NCBI RefSeq assembly: GCF_036014215.1
Contig: NZ_CP107921.1
Location: 7,127,501-7,191,500 of the forward strand
Origin: Streptomyces sp. NBC_00440
Lineage (GTDB): Bacteria > Actinomycetota > Actinomycetes > Streptomycetales > Streptomycetaceae
Reading direction: 5' to 3'
DNA: 64,000 nt
Shown: positions 1 through 6,904 of the stretch, one piece after another
Layout of the letters: each line of letters starts with the position of its first letter
How positions within the stretch are numbered: the first letter of the stretch is position 1
Translations under genes and position numbers: made by a program
The notes under the pieces: model-generated
Databases searched by the model: none
What the model was told of the DNA's origin: nothing
What the model saw: the letters and a program-made list of their open reading frames with translations, nothing else

Positions 1-885
1 CGGCTGCCACCGGGCATCGGCTGGACCGGCACCTCCTGGGGGTTCGAGCCCGCCGCGCTGCTCGGCCTCTCCTACGCCTTCGCCGACCGGCTGGACCGGG
101 CCGAGAGCCTCTTCACGGAGGCGCTCCGCTCGTTCGAGGCGTCCGGCTGGAGCGGCGGCCATCTCTCGTTCGCCAACGCGCTCGTCGGTTATCTCCAGCG
201 CAGGCGCGGCCGGCTGGCCGAGGCGGAGACCTATCTGCGCGAGAGCCTGCGCCTCGCGGAGCGGGTCGGCAACGGCCTCCCGATGAACTGGGACGCCGCC
301 TGCATGCTCATCGACACGCTGCTGGCCCGTGGCCATGTCCAGGCCGCGCGGGAGGCCGCCGAACAGTACGGCTTCGCGCCCCCGTATCCCTCCACCATCG
401 TCATTCCCGACGCGCCTTCCGTGCGCGGCAGGCTGCTGCTGGCATGCGGCCGTACGAAGGAAGCGATCGCCGAACTGGAGGCCGCGGGCGAGGCGTTGCG
501 CGGGCGCGGCCGGCACAACAGCGTCATGGCCCCCTGGGCGGCCGATCTGGTGCGGGCTCTCGCGACCGAGGACCCGGCCCGCGCCGCGCGGCTGGTGACG
601 TATGTACGCGACCGGGCCGAGCGGTACGGGACGGACACCGCGATCGGTGAGTCGCTGCGGACCGCGGCCGTCCTGGAGAGCGGTGGCCGTGCCGTGGAGC
701 TGCTCGGTGGCGCCGTCGCCTATCTCGAAGCGTCGCCTTGCGCGTACGAACACGCCCAGGCCCGGGTGGAGTTCGCCATCGCCGCCCGCTCCGAGCCCGA
801 CCTGGTGCGCGGGCTCGCCCTCGCCGAGTCCTGCGGCGCCGACGGGCTGGCCGAACGGGCCCGGAGCGCCCTGCACCTGCGCTGA
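1..885 (+). CDS. C-terminal part of a large ATPase/TPR regulator-like protein (5' end outside window)
   Basis: An open frame runs from base 1 to the TGA ending at 885, about 294 residues. It is rich in Ala/Leu/Arg helical hairpins that look like degenerate TPR repeats, for example AESLFTEALRSFEASG and EAETYLRESLRLAERVG. This is the architecture of the middle and C-terminal parts of LAL-type (large ATP-binding LuxR) regulators and related STAND ATPases. The chain stops at ERARSALHLR, just where LAL proteins normally continue into a LuxR helix-turn-helix, and no HTH follows in any frame. It may be an HTH-less ATPase, a protein with an N-terminal DNA-binding domain, or a shortened LAL. The N-terminal ATPase is not visible, so the family call is an inference. 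Confidence 0.6.
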   Translation, partial: RLPPGIGWTGTSWGFEPAALLGLSYAFADRLDRAESLFTEALRSFEASGWSGGHLSFANALVGYLQRRRGRLAEAETYLRESLRLAERVGNGLPMNWDAACMLIDTLLARGHVQAAREAAEQYGFAPPYPSTIVIPDAPSVRGRLLLACGRTKEAIAELEAAGEALRGRGRHNSVMAPWAADLVRALATEDPARAARLVTYVRDRAERYGTDTAIGESLRTAAVLESGGRAVELLGGAVAYLEASPCAYEHAQARVEFAIAARSEPDLVRGLALAESCGADGLAERARSALHLR

Positions 886-1068
886 TACCAAGCTGTCCTC
901 ATTCGGGGGCAGTTGGGACACATGTTCGGTGACTCCTCTTGTGTGAACGGGAGCTGACTGTGTAAAACCGGCGAGTCTATTTCTCTGGAGTGGCCACCGC
1001 ACAAGGTTGGGAGAATATGCCGCCGCGGTGATCTGATCGGGCTACGCTCGCTCATTGTGAGTTGAGAT

Positions 1069-1100
1069 GACATGTATTCATGCACTTGTTCCCACATGTC
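1069..1100. promoter_or_regulatory. Inverted repeat upstream of the conservon
   Basis: GACATGT (1069-1075) and ACATGTC (1094-1100) are perfect 7-base arms separated by 18 bases. They lie 45 bases upstream of the cvnA start in a relatively AT-rich 259-base gap. The site could be an operator for the conservon promoter; no regulator is identified. Confidence 0.3.
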
Positions 1101-1144
1101 TTGATAGTTCGATTCTCCCCACCGTCAACTGCCAGAGGGATCAC

Positions 1145-2725
1145 ATGGTTCGCGTTGAGGCGCCTCCAACCGATCGGACAGCGCCACTGGTTCGTGCGCT
1201 GCTGCTCTCCGTCGTTTTGACGTCGGCAGCCACGGCCGTCGGCGCGGTCGCGGTCGACCGGGCCGCCCGGATACCCCTTGTCTGGGCCGGCGTACTGGCC
1301 ACCGTCGTCGTCGCCGTACTCGTCACCGCACTCGTCCGCCGCGCCTCCGCGACCCGTACCCTCCACCGGGCCTACGGCGAGCGGCTGGCGTTCCTGGAAC
1401 AGCGGCTCGCCGCGCACGACGCGGAGACCGTGCGGCTCGCCAAGGAGCTGATGCCCGCCGCGATCCACCGGCTCAAGCACGGTGAGTCGCCCCTTGAGGT
1501 CATGCGTATCCTCGTCGACAACAGCGAGATGTACCGCGACCTCCCCTCCGCACAGCGCGAGATCCTCGCCTCACTGCTGCAGATCGTCGACAACGAGGAG
1601 TCGCAGCGTGAGGGCGCGCAGTTCGCGTTCGTCGGCATCGCCCGCCGCGTCCAGGCCATCGTCCACCAGCAGGCGGCAGAACTGCGGGAGATGGAGGAGG
1701 ACCACGGCCGCCAGCCGGAGGTCTTCGACGACCTGCTCCGCCTCGACCACGGCAACGCGCTCATCGGACGTCTCGCCGACAGCATCTCCGTGCTCGGCGG
1801 TGCCCGGCCCGGACGCCAGTGGCCCAAGCCCGTACCGCTGTTCAGCGTCTTGCGCGGCGCGATGTCCCGCATCCTGGAGTACCCGCGGGTCGATCTGCAC
1901 TCCATCGCCAAGGTCGCCATCGTGGGCCCTGCCGTCGAGCCGCTGATCCATGCCGTCGCCGAACTCCTCGACAACGCGACCCGCTACTCCCCGCCGCAGA
2001 CCCGCGTCCATGTCACCGCGGTCGAGGTGCAGACCGGGATCGCCATCGAGATCGAGGACGGCGGGGTCAGCCTCAGCGAGGAGGCCCGGAAGCGGGCCGA
2101 GGGCATGCTGATCAAGGCGCAGGCCGGCGCCGACCTGAACCAGCTGGGCGAGTCGCCCCGGCTCGGCATGGCCGTCGTCGGCCGGCTGAGCCAGATGTAC
2201 AACCTCAAGGTGGCGCTGCGTCAGTCTGCTTACGGTGGCGTCCGGGCGGTGCTGATCGTGCCCCGCGAGATGATCACCACAGGGCCCGCCCCCGGGATCG
2301 CACACGGAATCGGTGCGGCCGGACAGCCCCGCACCGGAGCGGACACGGACATCGGCGCGTTCGCCGACCGGGTCCCCTCCAGGGCGCCGCGCAAGGCCAC
2401 CGCGCCGAAGCGGCCCGCCCCGGCGGCGCTGTCGATGGAGGACGACGTACCGGTGGTGACCGAGTGGACCCCGAACGGGCTGCCGCAGCGCCGCAGCCGT
2501 CTCCGTTCGTCCTTCGGGTCCGAACAGGCCGTGGTGCCCGCCCCGGCGCCCGAGCCCGACCCGTACACGCCCCGGGCGCCCGAGGAGACGCAGCAACCGG
2601 AGAAGGAGGAGCCCCAGCCGGGAATCTGGCTGGAGGCCTTCACCAAGGCGGCCAACGGAGTGCCGCAGGAGCCGTCGGCCGTCGGAGAGTCCGGCGAACC
2701 ATGGGACAAGGGGGACCTGGCGTGA
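1145..2725 (+). CDS. cvnA: Conservon sensor histidine kinase-like protein CvnA
   Basis: 526 residues. Two membrane segments lie at about 17-38 and 45-66. A helical region follows, with LDHGNALIGRLADS resembling the DHp segment of nitrate/nitrite-type sensor proteins. Then comes a GHKL ATPase domain with the N-box ELLDNATRYSPP (about 277-288) and a proline-rich tail. In this family the ATPase domain is present but a normal phosphoacceptor His is not obvious. ATG 1145 is chosen because AGAGGG sits 5 bases upstream; the frame is open to 1067 without a better ribosome site. The stop overlaps cvnB as GTGA, so the two are translationally coupled. Conservons (cvn) are actinomycete operons resembling eukaryotic G-protein signalling modules. 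Confidence 0.9.
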   Translation: MVRVEAPPTDRTAPLVRALLLSVVLTSAATAVGAVAVDRAARIPLVWAGVLATVVVAVLVTALVRRASATRTLHRAYGERLAFLEQRLAAHDAETVRLAKELMPAAIHRLKHGESPLEVMRILVDNSEMYRDLPSAQREILASLLQIVDNEESQREGAQFAFVGIARRVQAIVHQQAAELREMEEDHGRQPEVFDDLLRLDHGNALIGRLADSISVLGGARPGRQWPKPVPLFSVLRGAMSRILEYPRVDLHSIAKVAIVGPAVEPLIHAVAELLDNATRYSPPQTRVHVTAVEVQTGIAIEIEDGGVSLSEEARKRAEGMLIKAQAGADLNQLGESPRLGMAVVGRLSQMYNLKVALRQSAYGGVRAVLIVPREMITTGPAPGIAHGIGAAGQPRTGADTDIGAFADRVPSRAPRKATAPKRPAPAALSMEDDVPVVTEWTPNGLPQRRSRLRSSFGSEQAVVPAPAPEPDPYTPRAPEETQQPEKEEPQPGIWLEAFTKAANGVPQEPSAVGESGEPWDKGDLA

Positions 2726-3129
2726 TTCAGCAACTGGGCAGCATGGACTGGATGCTCAAGGAGCTGGCCGACGGGGTCCCCGGGATCCAGCAGATCGTGG
2801 TGCTCTCGGCGGACGGCCTGCGGATCGCCCGGCACGGCGGTGACCCCGACGGCGCGGACCGGCTCGCCGCTGCCTGCGCCGGGCTCCAGAGCCTGGCAGC
2901 CGCGGTCGCCACCGAGATCCCGGACAGCGACGGCCGGATGCGGCTCGTCGTCATCGAGATCACCGGGGGGTTCTTCTATCTGATGGCCGCGGGCACCGGC
3001 TCCTATCTCGCCGTCCTCACCGACGAACGGGTCGAAGCGGGCCTGGTCGGCGCGCAGATGCGCGACATGGTGGTACGGATCGGAGCTCATCTGGCCAGCC
3101 CGCCGCGGCACGACGGGAAGGCCGGATGA
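2722..3129 (+). CDS. cvnB: Conservon Roadblock/LC7-domain protein CvnB
   Basis: 135 residues from GTG 2722, overlapping the cvnA stop by 4 bases. The whole chain is one Roadblock/LC7 fold: LSADGLRIARHGG near residue 30 and a hydrophobic strand pair LVVIEITGGFFYLMAAG. In other bacteria such domains bind and regulate small Ras-like GTPases, here probably CvnD. It has no membrane segment and is presumably cytoplasmic at the CvnA membrane complex. The stop overlaps the next gene as ATGA. Confidence 0.9.
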   Translation: MIQQLGSMDWMLKELADGVPGIQQIVVLSADGLRIARHGGDPDGADRLAAACAGLQSLAAAVATEIPDSDGRMRLVVIEITGGFFYLMAAGTGSYLAVLTDERVEAGLVGAQMRDMVVRIGAHLASPPRHDGKAG

Positions 3130-3500
3130 ATTCGCCGCCCCGCAGAGAACGCCGGAAGGCGGAGCCGGACTCGGGGGACCCGGAACGGCTCTATGTGATC
3201 ACCGGCGGGCCGGACGGCGGCGAACGGGCCCCCCTCGACCTGGTCACCATCGTGGTGTCCCGGGCCGAGCCGTCCCCGACCGTCCAGCCGGAACAGGCCG
3301 CGATCGTACGGCTGTGCAAGTCGCCGTTGTCCGTGGCCGAGATCTCCGCCTATCTGCGCCTGCCGTTCAGCGTGGTGACCGCGCTGCTGACCGATCTCCT
3401 CGCGGCCGAACTCGTCGAGTCGCGCGCGCCCATCGTCCGCGCGGCGCTGCCGGACAGGGCCCTTCTCGAAGCGGTGATGCATGGACTCCAGAAGCTCTGA
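3126..3500 (+). CDS. cvnC: Conservon DUF742 protein CvnC
   Basis: 124 residues starting in an ATGA overlap with cvnB. It has the DUF742 pattern: RLYVITGG near the N-terminus, then a winged-helix-like C-terminal half (LCKSPLSVAEISAYLRLPFSVVTALLTDLLAAELV). The fold suggests protein or nucleic-acid binding, but the biochemical role is not settled for the family. It overlaps cvnD by 20 bases, so expression is tightly coupled. Confidence 0.88.
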   Translation: MNSPPRRERRKAEPDSGDPERLYVITGGPDGGERAPLDLVTIVVSRAEPSPTVQPEQAAIVRLCKSPLSVAEISAYLRLPFSVVTALLTDLLAAELVESRAPIVRAALPDRALLEAVMHGLQKL

Positions 3501-4095
3501 CACGATCGCAGGCCCCAGGAGGGAAGACGTACTGCCCGACACGGCCACGGCCGCGGTCAAGATCGTGATCGTGGGCGGGTTCGGGGTCGGCAAGACGACG
3601 ATGGTGCGTTCGGTGAGCGAGATCCGCCCGCTGACCACCGAGGAGACGATGACCCAGGCCGGGGTCGGAGTCGACGACAACTCCGGTGTGGAGAGCAAGA
3701 CCGCCACCACAGTGGCGATGGACTTCGGCCGGATCAGCATCAGCGAACAGCTTGTGCTCTACCTCTTCGGCACCCCCGGCCAGGAGCGCTTCTGGTTCCT
3801 GTGGAACGGCCTCTTCGAGGGCGCGCTCGGCGCCGTCGTGCTGGTCGACACCCGCAGGCTGGAGGTCAGCTTCGATGTGATCGGCAGGCTGGAGGAGCGC
3901 GGCGTGCCGTTCATCGTCGCCATCAACACCTTCCCCGACGCGCCCCGCCACCGCCTGGAGGCGCTGCGGGCCGCGCTCGACCTGCCCGACGAGGTCCCGA
4001 TCGTGGACTGCGACGCGCGGCAGCGCGCCTCCAGCCGCGACACCCTGATGGCCCTCATGCGCTATCTGCACTCCCTCGCCATGCGGCGTGCCTAG
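3481..4095 (+). CDS. cvnD: Conservon Ras-like GTPase CvnD
   Basis: 204 residues from ATG 3481, inside the end of cvnC. P-loop IVGGFGVGKTTMV at about 23-35. Switch II-like GTPGQERFWFLW replaces the canonical DxxGQE. INTFPD stands in the NKxD position, which is typical of this MglA/Cvn-type GTPase group. It is predicted to cycle between GTP and GDP with CvnB and CvnC as regulators, downstream of CvnA. The stop at 4095 is followed by a 45-base gap to the P450 gene, so the P450 is probably co-transcribed but not overlapped. Confidence 0.9.
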   Translation: MDSRSSDTIAGPRREDVLPDTATAAVKIVIVGGFGVGKTTMVRSVSEIRPLTTEETMTQAGVGVDDNSGVESKTATTVAMDFGRISISEQLVLYLFGTPGQERFWFLWNGLFEGALGAVVLVDTRRLEVSFDVIGRLEERGVPFIVAINTFPDAPRHRLEALRAALDLPDEVPIVDCDARQRASSRDTLMALMRYLHSLAMRRA

Positions 4096-4140
4096 GCCGT
4101 ACCGGCCGTACCGTCCCCGTCCGTACGTATTGGAGTGACC

Positions 4141-5643
4141 GTGACAACCCCCTTCGACCACCAGCCCGGCACCGGCGCGGCAGTCCCGCCTCCGCAGTGC
4201 CCGGCCCACGGGCTCGGGCCCGGCGGGCTGCGGCGGCTGTACGGGACCGAGGCCGAGCAGGACCCGATGGGCCTGTACGAGAAGCTGCGCGCCGAGCACG
4301 GCCCGGTGGCACCCGTGCTGCTGCACGGCGACGTCCCCGCCTGGCTGGTGCTCGGCCACAGCGAGAACCTGTACATGACCCGTACGCCCTCGCTCTTCTC
4401 GCGTGACTCACGCCGCTGGCGCGCCCTCCAGGACGGCACGGCGGCCCCCGACCACCCGCTCGCGCCGGTCTTCACCTGGCAGCCGATCTGTGTCTTCGCC
4501 GACGGCGCCGAACACGAGCGGCTGCGCGGCGCGGTCACCGACGCGATGTCGCACATCGACACCCGCAGCACCCGCCGCTTCATCAACCGCTACAGCAACC
4601 GGCTGGTCAACGACTTCTGCCAGGACGGCAAGGCCGATCTCGTCAGCCGGTTCGCCGAACATCTGCCGATGATGGTGATGTGCCAGATCCTCGGTATGCC
4701 CGAGGAGTACAGCGAACGGCTGGTGCAGGCCGCCCGCGACATGATCAAGGGCACCGAGACCGCCATCGTGAGCAACGCCTTCGTGATGGCCGCGCTCAAC
4801 CGGCTGGTCGCCCAGCGCAGATCAGTGCCGCGGGAGGACTTCGCCAGCCGGCTGATCACGCACCCCGCCGGGCTCACCGACGACGAGGTGAGCCAGCACA
4901 TGCGGCTGGTGCTCATCGCCGCGTACGAGACCACCGCGAACCTCATCGCCAATGTGCTGCGCATGGTCCTCACCGACCCGCGGTTCAGGGCCCAGTTGAG
5001 CGGCGGTCATATGACGGTGCCCGAGGCGGTCGAGCAGACGCTGTGGGACGAACCGCCCTTCACCACGATCCTCGGCCGCTGGGCGGTCGGCGACACCGAA
5101 CTGGGCGGCCAGCAGATCAAGGGGGGCGACGCCCTCGTGGTCGGGATCGCGGCCGCCAACATCGACCCGGTCGTCCGCCCCGACCCGAACGCCTCCATGC
5201 AGGGCAACCGGGCCCATCTGGCCTTCAGCGGCGGGGCACACGAGTGTCCCGGGCAGGACATCGGACGCGCCATCGCCGATGTCGGCGTCGACGCGCTGCT
5301 GATGCGGCTCCCCGATGTGGAACTGGCCCTGGAGGAACACGAACTGAGCTGGACCGGCTCGCTGATGTCCCGTCATCTGGACCGGCTGCCCGTGACGTTC
5401 GCGCCGCGACCGCCGCAGGACATCATGGTCGCGCCGTCCCCCGCGGCGATGCCGCCGCCCCGCGCCGACTGGGAGGTCACCTCGCACGCGCCGGCCGCGC
5501 CGCCCGTCGTACCGCAGCCCGCGCCACCGGCCCGGGCGACGCCCGTGGGGACGCCGCCGCCCGCCGCGGCGGTACCGGCCCAGCGCGGCTCGGCACCGAA
5601 GCGGCTCTGGCGGGCCCTGACCAGCTGGTGGCGCGGCTACTGA
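4141..5643 (+). CDS. cvnE: Conservon cytochrome P450, CYP157-like, lacking the ExxR motif
   Basis: 500 residues from GTG 4141. GGAG at 4132-4135 is 5 bases upstream; an in-frame GTG at 4135 would overlap that ribosome site. I-helix IAAYETTANLI. Heme ligand loop FSGGAHECPGQ with Cys369. The K-helix reads EQTLW at 298-302, so the arginine of the otherwise near-universal ExxR is leucine. The same replacement (EQSLW, residues 297-301) is the published hallmark of CYP157 from S. coelicolor. A Pro/Ala-rich tail of about 70 residues ending KRLWRALTSWWRGY is unusual for a P450. Substrate unknown. The 3' end overlaps the convergent terpene synthase by 7 bases. Confidence 0.88.
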   Translation: MTTPFDHQPGTGAAVPPPQCPAHGLGPGGLRRLYGTEAEQDPMGLYEKLRAEHGPVAPVLLHGDVPAWLVLGHSENLYMTRTPSLFSRDSRRWRALQDGTAAPDHPLAPVFTWQPICVFADGAEHERLRGAVTDAMSHIDTRSTRRFINRYSNRLVNDFCQDGKADLVSRFAEHLPMMVMCQILGMPEEYSERLVQAARDMIKGTETAIVSNAFVMAALNRLVAQRRSVPREDFASRLITHPAGLTDDEVSQHMRLVLIAAYETTANLIANVLRMVLTDPRFRAQLSGGHMTVPEAVEQTLWDEPPFTTILGRWAVGDTELGGQQIKGGDALVVGIAAANIDPVVRPDPNASMQGNRAHLAFSGGAHECPGQDIGRAIADVGVDALLMRLPDVELALEEHELSWTGSLMSRHLDRLPVTFAPRPPQDIMVAPSPAAMPPPRADWEVTSHAPAAPPVVPQPAPPARATPVGTPPPAAAVPAQRGSAPKRLWRALTSWWRGY

Positions 5644-6722
5644 CCGTCGTCCAGCTGGTCCCACCACCAGGAGATCGACGGCAGGGGAAGCGGGTCCTGG
5701 TCCACCACGGCCGGGAGCCGCTTCCACCAGCCGTCGGGCCCGGCGGCCGGTGCGCCCGGCACGGTGTACCGGGGGCAGACCGAGGCCCAGTCGAGGTGGC
5801 CGCGCACGAACTGGCCCAAACCGTTGACGTACTGCCGGAGTTGGGGCCCGGCGTCCCGGAGCGCGCGCTCCCGCAGCCGCATGAAGAGCACCATCACCCG
5901 GTCGCGCATCACCACGGCCTCCTGCTGGGCGCGGAGTGCGTCGATGCCGTACTCCTGGGCCAGTACGTCGATCAGGTTCAGATCGTCGTCGGCCCGCAGG
6001 AGTTCCTTGTTGCGGGAGTAGAGGTCGTTGTCCCAGCTGACCAGCGTCCAGGCCATCTCGGTCAGCGCGCGTATCCGGGGATCGTCCAGTTCCTCGTCGG
6101 CGAGCGTCAGCCCTCCGGCGATCTCGATCATCGCGGTGGAGGGGGCCATCCCTATGGCCCGCATCCAGAGGGTGACGTAGTCGTCCAGTGAGGGGAGGCC
6201 GGGGCTGCTGCGCCAGGACGCCTCCCAGACGAGCCCGGAGGTGTAGACGCGCATGGCCTCGGTCCAGCGACGCAGCTGGACCGGCGTCGCATGGCGGGCG
6301 AGGTCGAGCCTGATCGACCGCAGCGCGGCCGTGCGCGCGGACTCGCCGGACGAAGGGGCCGCGTACGGGGCCTCGACCGCGCGCATGATGCGGCCGGTCT
6401 CCTGGGCGAGCAGACCGGCGGTCGCGTAGGACTCGTCGCACAGTCCGTCGTCGAGCGAGAACAGCACGGCGTGCAACCGGGCCATCAGAGTCAGTGGCTC
6501 GATCCATCCGTACGGCATGGTCGATGCGGTGAGACCACCGAAGTCGCAGAGGGTGAGACGGCGGCGCTGCTGCTCGTCGGTGTCCATGTGCTGCTGCAGC
6601 ATCCAGCGTACGGTCGCCTCATTGAGCGAGGCCGCCGCGGGGTGCGTGCCGGGTGGCACCGGGCAGTAGAAAGGCGCTGCTGGGAGCTGCTGAACCAGCC
6701 GCTGCTGCGGGGCGATGGTCAT
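5637..6722 (-). CDS. Class I terpene synthase
   Basis: 361 residues. ATG 6722 has GGAGG 6 bases upstream. The Asp-rich metal motif DDGLCDE lies at 91-97, similar to the DDxxCxD type of 2-methylisoborneol synthase. The NSE triad NDLYSRNKE lies at 232-240 (N232, S236, E240), with a C-terminal RY pair (CPRYT). Both metal-binding motifs are intact, so an active prenyl-diphosphate ionising cyclase is predicted. Product and chain length (C10, C15 or C20) cannot be read from sequence. It is convergent with the conservon P450 and overlaps it by 7 bases. A shared pathway is tempting but the opposite orientation argues against one transcript. Confidence 0.88.
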   Translation of the reverse strand: MTIAPQQRLVQQLPAAPFYCPVPPGTHPAAASLNEATVRWMLQQHMDTDEQQRRRLTLCDFGGLTASTMPYGWIEPLTLMARLHAVLFSLDDGLCDESYATAGLLAQETGRIMRAVEAPYAAPSSGESARTAALRSIRLDLARHATPVQLRRWTEAMRVYTSGLVWEASWRSSPGLPSLDDYVTLWMRAIGMAPSTAMIEIAGGLTLADEELDDPRIRALTEMAWTLVSWDNDLYSRNKELLRADDDLNLIDVLAQEYGIDALRAQQEAVVMRDRVMVLFMRLRERALRDAGPQLRQYVNGLGQFVRGHLDWASVCPRYTVPGAPAAGPDGWWKRLPAVVDQDPLPLPSISWWWDQLDDGQ

Positions 6723-6784
6723 GATCAGCCTCCAAGTGCGGAATGCCTGACGATGCGCTGGAGCATATACGCCCACGCCCGATC

Positions 6785-6835
6785 GTTGTTTACCTTACAA
6801 CTACCAGACGGGTGGCCTCAATTGATCAATAATTG
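6785..6835. promoter_or_regulatory. AT-rich divergent promoter region with two small palindromes
   Basis: The 182-base gap between terpene synthase (minus) and alpha-galactosidase (plus) holds GTTGT-TTACCTT-ACAAC (6785-6801) and CAATT-N7-AATTG (6819-6835, containing TTGATCAA). This stretch is much more AT-rich than its surroundings. It probably carries both promoters and at least one operator; neither regulator is known. Confidence 0.35.
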
Positions 6836-6904
6836 TCTTGAATCGAATCTAGCGCAGGTGTGTTCCGCGGTCGATGGTCTGTGACCGGAGAGAGGAAGCC
6901 CCGT

